Shown: positions 34,127-45,593 of the stretch, in pieces
Layout of the letters: each line of letters begins with the position of its first letter
How positions within the stretch are numbered: the stretch's first letter is position 1
Origin: Pochonia chlamydosporia 170
Lineage: Eukaryota; Ascomycota; Sordariomycetes; Hypocreales; Clavicipitaceae
Assembly: GCF_001653235.2 (NCBI RefSeq)
Contig: NC_035795.1
Span: 2,604,001-2,668,000, forward strand
Reading direction: 5' to 3'
Length of the DNA: 64,000 bases
Program-made: the position numbers and the translations under genes
Notes under the pieces: model-generated
Told to the model about the DNA's origin: nothing
Database searches by the model: none
Seen by the model: only the letters and a program-made list of their open reading frames with translations

Positions 34127-34236
34127 TGACACCTGAGGGATTCGAACCCTCGCCTATTACTAGACCGCGAATAAGTATAGTCCGACGAATCGACTTAACC
34201 TGAACACGGCGCCTTAGACCACTCGGCCAAAGTGCC
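34127..34236 (-). tRNA. tRNA-Leu (anticodon CAG) with intron
   Basis: The minus strand folds as a class II tRNA: acceptor GGCACTT with AGGTGTC plus discriminator A, D arm with GGCCGAGTGGTCTAAGGC, anticodon stem CCGTG/CGCGG, a long variable arm, and T arm GAGGG-TTCGAAT-CCCTC. The anticodon CAG occupies 34202-34200. A 28-nt intron at 34171-34198 sits one base 3' of the anticodon, the canonical position. The discriminator A and long variable arm argue for Leu rather than Ser. CCA is not encoded, as in eukaryotes. Confidence 0.93.
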
Positions 34237-34751
34237 TTGGATACATTGCTTGTGGGTCGACGACCCGATTAATACCCTCAAGAAACAATCCCTCGTTGGA
34301 ATCCTCATAAACAAGTGGGTATGGGAAAGGGAAGAAAAGTTTTGATGGGCGGAAGACAGCCACTAGCCTAGATGTGGTTGTTGGTGTGAGAAAATTCTTT
34401 GCGCCTTCCCACCTATTTCCCATTTGGGCATTTACACGGAGCATGGTGACATACGTAACGTATAGATGAATATTGCCGGCTCTTCTGGCTGGGTCGATAC
34501 CGGCGTTTGGCGATGGACATTTCTCTGAGGTTTTACTGAACGTGGTATGGTTTCTTGGCTCTTTATCCTCTTCTCAGTTGTATTACTCGGAAGGGAAATA
34601 GACACGAGGTGAATTACTCACAATGGTCATTCACATATCTGTGGACTATTGTGCGAGAGGAAGCATTACAAATAGGAGCCCAGCGCCATCATTACTTCGT
34701 GAAATAATTTCTTGATGTAAAAGAGTATTCACATATAACAAAGCCATCAAA
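34237..34751. other. Intergenic, tRNA upstream region and PhyH promoter
   Basis: No gene visible. The region is divergent, tRNA on the minus strand and PhyH on the plus strand. Confidence 0.5.
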
Positions 34752-35799
34752 ATGTCCTGCGCCCAACACAACGGCCCATTCCCAACCGAGGCCGGCAAAA
34801 CACTCACATCTGTCTACGCCAACGACCCTTCCACCACAGGCGCCCTCCTCCAGTCCATCATCGAGCGCGATGGCGCTGTCATAGTAAAAGGTCTAGTGGA
34901 CGCAGAGCTCTGCAACAGAGTAAGAAAGGAACTTAAGCCGCAGTTTGACTCTGACCGAGTCGACGAATCCGGCTTCTTCCCCACCACCACAAAGAGAGCC
35001 CATGGTATTCTCGCATATTCTGACGCAACGGCCGAGTTGCTCGTGAACCCACTATTCCAGTCCGTCGCCAATGGCATGTTGACGAGCAACTACACCTATT
35101 GGGAGGGCCAGGGGAAGAAGACGGTTTCCGCAAAGCCACAAATTGCAAGTATCGTCGGGTTCCGTGTAGAGCCTGGTGGCACACAGCAAGCTTTGCACCG
35201 CGACGATGCAGACTATCATACTCGGAATTGCGATATGCCTGTAATGCTGGGCTGCGTAACGGTAAGAGATCCCGTACTCTGTATTGCCCTTCGACAGGTG
35301 ACACGTTCTGACTCTGCTGTTCTAGGCTTTAACAAAGACGACCAAAGAAAACGGGGCGACGATTGTTATTCCCAAGAGCCATCTGTGGGGTCCGGACCGC
35401 ATGCCCCTCAACGAAGAAGCCATCCCTGCGGAGCTCGAAGTAGGCGATGCCACAATTTTCGTTGGAAACGTCTACCATGCCGGCGGGGCGAATATTACCA
35501 AGTAAGATTGCCCATGTACCTTTTGCTGATCTTCGTGGTCGCTAATCATATCCCGCTCGTTTACTAGGGACGATGCTCGTGAAACCATCGGCATGTTCCT
35601 CTGCAAAGGCACCCTCCGCCAGGAAGAAAACTCCTACCTCGAAGTGCCACCGGAATTAGCCAAGAAGAGAGGATTCTCACCACAGGTATTGCGCCTCCTG
35701 GGCTATGGTATTGCCCCGCCGGCGCTAGGGCTGTACCAGTATCAGGATCCGATGAGGGTTATATTCGGCGTTGACGACGAAGAGACGGTCAAGAAATAG
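34752..35799 (+). CDS. Phytanoyl-CoA dioxygenase (PhyH) family oxygenase
   Basis: Exons 34752-35261, 35326-35501 and 35568-35799 give 305 residues. This is a non-haem Fe(II)/2-oxoglutarate oxygenase: the metal-binding HxD lies in QQALHRDDADYH, the distal His in NVYHAGGANITK, and the 2-oxoglutarate-binding Arg probably in DDARETIGMF. The N-terminal part (IIERDGAVIVKGLVDAELC) is a typical PhyH opening. Fungal members act in secondary metabolism or side-chain hydroxylation; substrate unknown. It is convergent with a Zn2Cys6 regulator whose stop is only 80 bp away. Confidence 0.88.
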
Positions 35800-35879
35800 G
35801 CATCTAGCGATTGATGGAGGATTCTCCCCTCCATACAAAAGAATATACTGCATCTCCAAGTTCGTTGGCGGTATTTCCT

Positions 35880-37567
35880 TCACACGGGAAGAATTTGATA
35901 CCCATTTTCCTGAAATTGTTGAGCCAGCGGTCTCCAGTCCGCATTTGACGCTGCCCAAAATACAGTCAAAAAGCTAAGTATGTCGGCATGGTTCTTGAAT
36001 CCAGTCGTCTTTGTTATGTCTCTAAGTAATTGTGTGACAACCTTTTGCTTTGCCACATCATCATGGGACTCGGCCCCGGCAATAAATGCCGGCCATGGTA
36101 AATTGTGAGCACACAAGGCAGGATCTTCTAAAACTTTTAGCTGTTCAAACAATTTCTCTACCGAAGCCTTCCAATCTATATTGTCGTAGTTGGCGTAGCC
36201 CAGACAGCGGTAGGAGTACAGTACAGCAGTATGGTGGTAGATGTCGACGAGGCGTACAAAGTCACGGCGTACAACTGCTGGTTCGATTCGTAGTTTGCCT
36301 GCGGCTAGCAGCGTGGCCCCTCGTGCTTGAGTGAACTGCGACCGGATGAGAGTGGCGTCCGGATAATTGCCTAAGATCAAGGAGTTGGTGTCCATATTGA
36401 ATGCGGCGCGACGGGAGAGCAGTGTAACGAAATGGAGGAGGGAGAGATAATGTGAGAAGAGGCCGTGTTCTGTACCGGGTGGCGGGAGAACGGTATCTTC
36501 GATATCTTGGAGATTGAAAGACGTGGTAGATGCCAGTACATCGTAAATAGAGAGTTGGTTTCGGAGAAAACGAAACAAGCCTCTGTTGCTTGCCTCCTTT
36601 GTTGTGAAGACGTTAACAAGCGTCCGCGCTGCCCGTCGATGTCCCTCAGCCGCAGCAACCTGTGAGTTGCTCATCTCGTAGCAGGATATCATAAGAATAG
36701 AAGCTAGAATCCACTCCGCTTCGGCAATGTCGGTACGGGTATTAAGCTCAGACCCATCTGTCATTCGACACGTCATGTTCTGAATATGGCGGTTAATCAG
36801 TCCAAGACAAGCGTCCCTAGCGGCTTCGGGGAAGCGCGGCATATCGAGAGAAAATGTTCTTCCACCGTGGTGGGCTGCAATCGCGGCAACGGCGTACTTG
36901 ACGGCGGGGGTGCTCGTAGCCAAGGGCAGTACACGTCGTCGATAGTCGTTCTCCTCCGAGTCAAACCACACCATGAGTCCAGCCAAGTTCTTGTCGTAGT
37001 AGTCGATGAATTCAAGGGACGAGCTGCGCAAAGTAAGATCCAACGGCATCGGCAAGGACATAGCTGGCGGGCCTGTAGCTGGGTAAATGTCTTCAACGTC
37101 GTCTTTCGACCCTGATGCAGACGAAGATGTAGGCGCAGATGTAGACGTAGATGGAGGCCCATCTCGCTGGTGATTACCCGCGAGATTATCACCAACATTC
37201 TGCACGTTCTGCGGCAGCGGGATCATCTTGCCCTTCAGCTTGCCTCGCACAGCAACGCCGCCTGCCCACCGCAGTCGCGGGCCGTAGCCAGGACACTCGA
37301 GTCCACGTTTCACACATTTCTGACAAACAGGTCGTGTGAGATCACATCGGATGCGACGTCTAGTGCAGGTACTACAACCCTCTGATTGGTGGTATTGGTG
37401 AGTATGTTGCAACTTGAGATGGAAAACGGCGGGGGAAGAAAAAGAAAGACCAGACATCTGGACACTTGACCAGACTTGACCAGACGGACGACCTGACAGC
37501 CACAGTCTGGTAACAATAAGGGAATAAACGTACTCTCGGGGGTGGCTTTTGGGTCCTTGGACACCAT
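35880..37567 (-). CDS. Zn2Cys6 transcription factor with fungal_trans_2-type domain
   Basis: Exons 37534-37567 and 35880-37381 give 511 residues. Exon 1 encodes MVSKDPKATPE, joined (phase 1) to KGCSTCTRRRIRCDLTRPVCQKC, then VKRGLECPGYGPRLRWAGG, the standard opening of this regulator class. The binuclear cluster spacing is CX2CX6CX5CX2CX5C. A region starting SSLEFIDYYDKNLAGLMVWF begins the large middle domain, with TRTDIAEAEWILASILMISCYEM further on. Adjacent and convergent to the PhyH gene; regulation of PhyH is possible but nothing in the sequence shows it. Confidence 0.88.
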
Positions 37568-38423
37568 TAGGGCTGTAGTAGAGACATGTGCGCCGATGGA
37601 AGTGTAAGCTCCTGCTACCGTTTTGTCTCACTCACAAAAACGGCAAACACAGCAGAGAGTTTGAAAAGGTTTGTCTTTTGTCTTGTCGCATTGTCGAGGT
37701 CCAAAGTCCGATGTGAATCGGATTCTACGTGGCGATGAGTGGCGGACGCCACAAAATATTCAAAATGGCACTAGTCCGACTTGAGCAAATCCTAGCATGG
37801 ACCTGCTTGCACCTTGTAAGTGACAGACATGGTTTGTTTATATTTGGCATCAAGGGGACCTGGCTCACAAATTAATTGATCCCTGCCAGCAATCACGGAT
37901 GCTACTTGTATGCAAGATGTAGGATATAATTGCACTGTGAAGATCCAGAGTCCTCCTGATACAAGAAGTTGAGCTGTCTGCCCTCGTCATTGATCAAAGC
38001 CGCCTTTCCCTCGTCACTGATCTATATGTACCTCCGTCGTGCGACACAACAAATCAGAGCTGCCCATTCTGCCCAAAGTCGCCAGGCATTTTGCAACTCC
38101 TCCAGTCTCCATTCAAACCCTTGACATCTCGCATTCAACTAGGCCAGTCAATACTCGCTCGCAGTGAATCATCTTCAACACATTCGTCCCATTCATTGCC
38201 CACGAAACAGTCTGGTCCTACTCTTTGTTCTCTTCAACAATCCCGTTCAACGAACATCACACCAGTGAATCACAAGCAATGCACCTCGCACCCGTGAATA
38301 GACTCGACCCCATTTTCATCTGGCAACCGTACATGATGCACCAGCACCTGCCGTAACCCGACCAAACATGTCCTCTGCATATTAGACGACTGGGACCTAC
38401 CAGAGTTGGCACTTTATTTGTCC
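37568..38423. other. Intergenic, divergent promoters
   Basis: No gene supported. The region before 38300 contains short Ser-rich open frames that look random. Confidence 0.45.
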
Positions 38424-39277
38424 ATGGCTGCAGGCTTCTGTGTGCACTTAATTCTCTTATTGGCAGTTTTCCTCATTCTTAAAACAGCAAAACTCCCGCG
38501 GCTCAGCTGTCAAGAAATCATGTCTGCAGGTAAAGCCACAGATCCAAAATATTGGCTCGGCCAGCTAGAGGACGTCCTTTGCGATCGCTTCGAAAACCTT
38601 GGCCACCAATGCGCACAAATTCGAGAGGAGATTGTCGAGAATATTAGCAATGTGATCAGAGATTCTGCAGAGAGGGACGAATGGGATGTCTGCAACTTCA
38701 TTTGGCGGTTGCTCGACGAATGGGAGGCCCATGGTGTGTATGAGACTTCATCCTCGTCACCCTCGTCTTCAACAACTAATACATGTCTGGTGTAACAGAC
38801 CTCACCGATATGGGGTTTTCCCGACCGCCATCTCACTACCGCCATGTTATATCCGTAGGAAGAATCGAAGCTCTCCGCTATCTGCCCAAACGCAGCTCTG
38901 TTAGATCCTGGGACCACGCGAGCCTCTGCGCTGGGGAGCTCTGCAACACCATTCGTCGGGTCATTGACGAACCGTCAACATCGTTTAAGCGGATTCTGAT
39001 GGAGCGTAACGTCAGACGCCCTGAAGGGGAGCCACCTCAAAATCCAGAGCCTATTGGGCATGCGAGATCGACACCTTCCGAGTCATTTATGGTCCTGGAC
39101 GGCGGCGTGCACACCTGGGCTGATTACATTGACCAGTTGGAGCTTGATTTGGCGAGAGCACGAAGGGCGGTTCAGGTAGTAAAGGAGCAGAATATGGAGC
39201 TGGCTATCAAGCTGGCTGAGACCCAGAATAGGTTGGTTGAGACCCAAAGGAGTCTCGGTCGGCGTCAACCTTGGTGA
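38424..39277 (+). CDS. Hypothetical protein with C-terminal coiled coil
   Basis: Exons 38424-38733 and 38799-39277 give 262 residues. Starting at 38424, the N-terminus has a membrane segment (FCVHLILLLAVFLILKTA). If translation starts at the second ATG, 38520 (MSAGKATDPKYW), the protein is 230 residues and soluble; I cannot decide. The middle is helical (LGQLEDVLCDRFENLGHQ, then AQIREEIVENI). The end is a heptad-rich coil (YIDQLELDLARARRAVQ, ETQNRLVETQRSL). Donor CATG|GTGTGT and acceptor GTAACAG. Family not recognised. Confidence 0.7.
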
Positions 39278-39517
39278 GGACAGTTGACGGGTGTGCAGCT
39301 CAGGCACCAAAGGACAGGCTTGTTGGGTCATTTTAGATATATCGTCACTTGTCATTGATAAGGGAGCTGATACCACCTTAGAGAAATAGAAGGGTACACA
39401 TTCCATAGAGTTAGAAATGCATTCTACCACTGCTTTACCGCATATATCTCTTGTCTCACAGAGAAAATGGCTTCCCACCCAGCCAACCTCCCAAATCTGG
39501 AATATAACCACGAAGAC

Positions 39518-40428
39518 CTATGGAACTTCGTAAACCGGAGAAGCAAGAGGACTAACCAACTCTACAGGCTGGTTCTTCGCCTCAGCATACCCTGGTGCCT
39601 CATATACAATTGGCGTATGTACGACGCTTGGTGTTCCTGCACCAACTAAGTCGGTAGCGGCGCCATCCACTGCCTCAAAACGTCGTCTCCGTGTAAACCA
39701 ACACAAAAAGACACAGACAATAGCAACTACACACGCTCCACCAACGGACCCCCCAATGATGATCCCCATTCTGGCCAAGTCGTGGTTCCTGTCCTCCGCC
39801 ACAGTGGACGCAATAGAAGTTGATTCGGAGGGCTGTCCCGTCAATGTCAGCGAAGTAACGCTTGCCGTAGTGATAATAGCCGTAACCTCTGTACCAGTAT
39901 TAGTGGACAACTTCGCGGTAGTACTCGCCGCAATACCAATCGTCGTAATCGCCGACTCAGCTTCTAAGAACAATCAATACTCAATTCATACAGACGCGTG
40001 GAAAACGTACCCGGAAACGAAAGCAAGTAATAGCCTGACCCACAATCTCCTACATCCTTCGATCTTGAGCAATAGTAAAAGTCTCTGTGCACATACTCCT
40101 CACACTTGACCAGCTCTGCCGCATCATCCAACACGTCGAGGTCCTTCCCCATGCACGCATTGGAGCAGCTTGAGCTTCGCCACGACTTATCCGTACAGCT
40201 TCCCCGGGAGTAGTTTCCTCGAAAAGGAAGCTCGTATCCCGTTGCTTTGCAAAGATGGTTGTTGAGACAGGCGTATCCTTGGCCACAACAGGCGGATTCC
40301 TTGGTAGTGTCTGAGCAGGGGGCTTGGTTGGTAGCGATGGAACCATCTGGCCAGTAGCATATTGCTGAGACTGGGGATGTGAGAAGAAGGAGGAGGAGGG
40401 ATATGGATTGGACGGTTGGGAGGAACAT
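39518..40428 (-). CDS. Single-pass surface protein with Cys-rich ectodomain
   Basis: Exons 40011-40428 and 39518-39963 give 287 residues. A signal peptide (MFLPTVQSISLLLLLLTSPVSA) is followed by a Cys-rich ectodomain (about residues 23-140) with at least twelve cysteines, including CCGQGYACLNNHLCKATGYE and YYCSRSKDVGDCGSGYY. A Ser/Thr-rich stalk, a transmembrane helix (MGIIIGGSVGGACVVAIVCV) and a basic stop-transfer RRRRF follow; the cytosolic tail has Tyr/Pro motifs. The layout is shared by many Pezizomycotina cell-surface proteins with wall-sensor-like architecture; ligand unknown. Confidence 0.8.
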
Positions 40429-41037
40429 TGTGTTTGCTTGAGGTGCGATTAGAGTGTGTTTCGATGGAATGGAATGGTAGGGTTTGAGCTTAGTTTGGGG
40501 GGATTGAAGAAATGATAGATGGAGGTGTGTTTATCTGGTGGGAAGTGAAATTCTTATCGGATCTGTGAATGCTCATATGAACGGGACGAGAGCATCCCGG
40601 CCTTGTTTCACTGCGTAGCACCGTCTTCCGTGTCCTCGTCCCGCTTCCTGACCTGTGAAAGATATTAGCCCATGTGCTTAAATAAAAAGTGTTTTAGTAA
40701 TTACCCACGTATTGCCGAAACTTGATCTACAACTCAAGTGAAGTTGTTGTGGAGTCGGAATTTGTTTGCAGCATGTCAGCCCTTCAATAACTGGGACAAT
40801 CAACACAAGCAATCAAGCACTGCAACGGATGCAAGCAAGTTCACACTTGGACCCGTAGTTGATAAGTAATTGTATTAAGATTTTAGTCAAACTCCAAGGG
40901 TATACCCCGTACATTCTCATATCGTCATATCGTAGCAACATAATAAATATCACAACGACGGTTCATAAGTCGTCTCATACAAAACAAAACAAAGTCCAAA
41001 TCTCGTAATGAGTGACATATTTCCTTCAACACCCTCC
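40429..41037. other. Intergenic
   Basis: The promoter of the surface protein and the 3' end of the next gene. No gene seen. Confidence 0.5.
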
Positions 41038-43766
41038 CTAATGTAGCCGTTCCTTGATATACACCGTCGCTGCCAACCCTGCGCAACACCGAGTACTCAT
41101 CTCATGTCTGCACCACGAGCACTTTACAGTCATGGACAGAGCGCCCGAAAATCCACACTTATCGACAGGATTCAACACACCCTCTGGGTTGGCCATGGCT
41201 TCGTACAAGTTACTCGGCATATCATGATAGTACCTGCAGCTGCAGCATTCCACAAAAACCTTGGTAATAGGCTCCCTGTCGACCATACTAAGCAGAGGCG
41301 TAGATTTATGACGCAAAGATCGGCCAACAATATCAGGAACAGAAAGGGGGCCCTGCTCAGTCGCAGTAAGGTCGGAATCGGAGTCGGGAATGATAAAGGA
41401 CGGTGGCGGTCCGAGCCGTTGTTTGTGAGCGCGATGTGGGACACCGGCAGGCGGTTGTTTGCGCGCTTCCTCAAGGTATGAGGCCGGGGATGCGGGACTT
41501 TGCAAAGGAACGCCGGATTTGTTTTTGGGGCGAAGCTTCAGGGGTCGTTCCTTGAGTGATGCAGGAACACTGGCGTTTGTAGCTAGTGTTGATTGGGAGT
41601 TGGATCGTCGACGAAGGCAAGGTTGTTGAATTGGGATGCCATTGAATACAGCGAGGACTTTTTCGGCAGCCGCCTGGATTGGGTCCATGCCTTCATCGTC
41701 TGAATTTTCAGTACTGTGGAGTGGATAGGTGGTGTTTGGCACTGCAAGTCGCGATTTGCCGTTCTTGTCTGATGACATCGAAGGCTCATCCTTGGGGGTG
41801 TTGTCGAGGGACATGCCCTTCTCAGATTGCGGTCGCGACGTAGCTGGCGTGCTGACAATAGAGGTTGAATGGAAGTCTTCGGAGCCAGAATCCTCAGATG
41901 AGCTGCCGGGGAGGTGACTTGATCCTGGCGAAGACACATAAACTGACGGCTGGTGGATGGATACCCCCATGCCGGCAGTACGATCTTTCTTGTTTTGGGC
42001 TCCATGTCTGTATAATGGAAAGGATCGTCGTGGAGGAGACTCTTGTACTGGTGATGACTGTATGCTGCTGTTATGATGATGAAGAGAAGGCAAAGGCGGT
42101 ATCGATTCGTCCAGACTTAAAACTGAATTCCGCTTGGAACTTCGCCTCGGTGGCTCAGGAGGAGGTGGAGAGGATGGAGCGGTTGTATAAGTCCCCCCCG
42201 TTGAGCAAGACGAAATGGACACATTGTTACCGTGTTCCGCCTTCGGCTTGTTCACGAGCATATTTCCCTTGGAAGGGGAACCAGTTGCAAATGCAATGTG
42301 CGTGGGCTGCGGTGGTGATGAACTCGCAGTCCTCGCTTGACTCTCAACGGGCTTGATTTCTCTTGGACCCGAAATCCTAGACTTCAGGCTTGCGGCCGCG
42401 CTTGCCCCGTCAAGATGCGTATCGTGATCATGGCTCAACCGTGAATCAGGTCGGGGGCCAGTCTTCAACCCTACTTTGGCACGCCACCTGTCAATCGTGC
42501 CAAGATCAGGCACAGCTGGCGCGGTCGGCGAGACGAGCGACATGGTCTTGTGGTGATTTTTGCCTCTAGTGATGGGCGGATAACGACGTTGAGAATCCGA
42601 TCCGTCGACGCCAGGTCTGGCTGGTGGTGGTGGCGACTTCAACGGCGTAGACCACCTGTGGTTTTGCTTGCCCTTGCGCAGAGCAGGGTGAATATTTGAT
42701 TCATCTTCGATAGCCTGGCTGTCAAGAGCTTGCTGCGTAGCGGCATGTCGTTGAAGCTCGAGCTTGATGCCACCAATAAAACCAGAGTCCGCGGCGGTGT
42801 CCACAGAGGAACGGCGAAACTCGAATGGCGCTCTAAGGAGAGACACAAACGAACCAGAACGACTGCGGGCCTTACGGGGTGGTTTGTTGGGACTATTCAG
42901 AGCCGTAGAACTGTCAGCCCGCTCACGCCGACGGCCCCTTGTCGCGTCTATCTCAGAAGCAGCGGCTTGTTGGAGAGCATAAGGAGAGCTCGCAGGCGGT
43001 GGCTTCACCAGTCTCTTTGTCCTCCCATTTCTCGATTCCTCCCTCTCCCTCTTTTCTGTCTTCTTCTCCGTCTTGCGTCTCTCATATGCCTCCCAGCTCG
43101 GCGAGTGGCAGGGCGCAGGCGCAGGCGCGGACTCAGTGGGAGGGAACTCAAACGAAACGACTTTTGGATACTTGTCGCTGGGTGTAGCAACAACGGTGGA
43201 AGACCCATCCATTGGGGAATAGTCCCTCCCCTGGCTCGCAAATAAATCTGATCGGCTCATGGTGATGGGCGCACCAGTGTTGATGATTAGAGGAGGAAGT
43301 TGTGGTGGCAGAGAGGTGTCACGGCGAGATTCATTACTTTGCCGCTGTGCCTTTTGCGTGTTGCCCTCTGCACGACGGACTTGAATGCTCGAGCGAACAG
43401 GAGAGTTTTTGGTGACGGTTGTGGCCGAGGACGGTTGTGAATTTGTGTTTGACGGTGTTGTTTGTGTCTGTGAATGTGGATGAAGCCGCTCAAACTGTAA
43501 CCATGTAAGCCGTGTAAGTCAGGATTCAGAACATGGACCAGGCCGTGGCCCAAGTGTGCAAAGGAATCTGCAGAGAAGTGGAATAGGCCAAGAACAATAA
43601 AAAATAGAAAAAGAGGCGCAGGTGCAAAATATGATGACCGAGCGCAGTTCCTTACCATATATTGCTTTTCGAGCTCCAACATCCGTTGAAGGCTGTTGGA
43701 GCGGCCAGACCGAGCCTTGGAGTCCAAATCCGTCATTTTGGATGACGATTTTTGTGTTTTTGACAT
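41038..43766 (-). CDS. Large disordered hypothetical protein with C-terminal Cys-rich zinc-binding-like domain
   Basis: Exons 43656-43766 and 41038-43494 give 855 residues. Exon 1 encodes 37 residues starting MSKTQKSSSKMTDLDSKAR and ends LELEKQYM with donor GTAAGG; the exon after TTACAG continues in frame (FERLHPHSQTQ) into the long reading frame, so the true start lies about 500 bp before the first internal Met at 43260. Most of the protein is Ser/Pro/Arg-rich and disordered. The last 110 residues are folded: VECCSCRYYHDMPS, then KCSWCRHEMSTRCCAGL, a CxxC...CxxC arrangement with His that could bind zinc. Conserved fungal protein of unknown role. Confidence 0.82.
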
Positions 43767-43990
43767 TGCACCAAGTGGGCGTCCCGAAATGTTGGGGCTG
43801 GCGGAGTCTGACTAGACGCTAGCTAACAGCTGCCCGACAGCTGCCAGCAGCAAACCAGATCTAGATTGACGGATTTCAACGAAAGTTTCCAACGTAAAAG
43901 CGTAATTTCACCAGCCTGGTGCCGAGACTAAAACGTTCAATGGAGTAAAAGTCAGTCAATTAAGTATCTCACTGGAATGGCTGGCCAGCT

Positions 43991-44010
43991 CTTTTCTTTT
44001 CTTTTCTTTT
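43991..44010 (+). repeat. (CTTTT)4 pyrimidine repeat
   Basis: Four perfect CTTTT units, in the upstream region of the large disordered-protein gene. Confidence 0.8.
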
Positions 44011-45188
44011 CCACGTCTTCTCTTCTGACTGTTTTTTTGGTCATTCCGTCATTGACCTGACTCCTCTAGATGCACGTACAAGACAGGTGGTTGGCCCCAC
44101 GGCTTGGAGTGAGGTCGTTTTTGTCGCAACAGCCACCGGAAAGCCAATCGCGACACCTTGCATAGGTGAACAGTATGAATCCAAAGATCGAAACGAGGGC
44201 GACGGCGTCAGTCAAGGGCGAAAAAACAGTTGTCGAATTGCCGTCGAATATTTTACAGATTGAACCGTGGCTGGAAATGTGCGCGTAGTCTCTGAGGAGG
44301 CTGACTCCAGGCGCTGTCACAAAAGATGATGAGGAAAGACACCGGAATCAAGCAATCATTACATATTATTTGAGCAAAGGGAATGGGAAACAGCAAAGCT
44401 CAGAAAAGACGAACGAAAAAGAATATCAAGAATCCCCCGGAGATATGTACGACGATGCAGCAAAGGAACAAAAAAAATTGGCCGTCCCAGCTGAGCAAAT
44501 GACAGGACCAGGTCACACCAGACGTGCAGTAGGGCGGCTTTCCGACATGGACCTGGGGATCCGGGTCGATCGCCGCCGTGAATACGAGAGGCTTAGTCGA
44601 GGGTGGTGTGGCCCCTGTTGGTTGGGTCAAATGGGTTTGCACCGGAGAGTTGAGCAGTTGTCTGGCCCATGTCTGTCTGGTTTGGCATCAGACAATAGGC
44701 GAGGTAACACAGTCACGTCGTTTTTGCTTTGGATCGGACCAGTTCTTTGTGTGATTGATGCCAGATGCACGGGCGGTGTAGCGAACCTGTCATTTTGGAA
44801 ACACAACACGTTTTCATCTTTGTCCATTTGAACTTGTCTGGAATAGAAGCGTACTGCATCTGTCAATGAGACTCGTGTCAAACTGCCAGAACTACTTAAG
44901 TATGCGGAATACAGCTGGGTTCCAAAGCCGTCCAGTTAGTGCTCCTGTGCCAGGGCTCCATGTTGAACCAGACTCCATGGTCTCATCTCAACCTGATACC
45001 AGTACCCATCCGCAAATCACAACACGAGAAGGGCAATAAGAGAGCAAGAATCTCATGACACAAATACAGTCTGTCGCTACTTTGTCAGAACCCCACAGTC
45101 AAACACAACGGGTTGTGGCCCTGGGTCGAAGCTGAGCTCGGCAGCATGACATCTCCATCTATCCCCTCATGCATCACTCGTTTCTTCT

Positions 45189-45593
45189 TCAGGCCCAAGC
45201 CACGTCAAGCCCAGTCGATGACTCGATGCAGATGTATGTATCATCGAGCCTCAGCTGCACCAGCTTCTGGCTTCCGCCTCGATAATTGGCTTTCGGCTCA
45301 CGCTGTCCGTCAGAACAGCCGTGGGCAAAGTCCCAGACCACATATGCAGCCATACTTGAGAGGGCGGCGCCCAGGTCGTCAAAGAAGCTTAGGCAGTTCG
45401 ACACGAAGCTAAACCATGCAGGTTTCACGTTGGCGGCAAGGAAATACGAATTGTGGCGGGGCTCAAAGGCTGGCACTTTGCTTCTCCAATGTTTGGAAGG
45501 CTCAAGTGTGTGCTCAAGTGCGGCTTCTTCCCAGCCGTTTCTAGCCCCGCCTTCAAACTTTGAATGACTGCACGGTCTGGCACCACACTCCAT
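45189..45593 (-). CDS. Possible small hypothetical protein
   Basis: A 134-codon frame starting MECGARPCSHSKFEGG with a hydrophobic, protein-like middle (AWFSFVSNCLSFFDDLGAAL and SSMAAYVVWDFAHG). Codon use is acceptable. No family recognised and no promoter evidence; it may be a chance frame. Confidence 0.25.
   Translation of the reverse strand: MECGARPCSHSKFEGGARNGWEEAALEHTLEPSKHWRSKVPAFEPRHNSYFLAANVKPAWFSFVSNCLSFFDDLGAALSSMAAYVVWDFAHGCSDGQREPKANYRGGSQKLVQLRLDDTYICIESSTGLDVAWA

Noticed and set aside
44066..44320. 84-codon minus frame with a hydrophobic stretch
   Set aside because: It begins with GTG, not ATG, and no splice signal supports an upstream exon.
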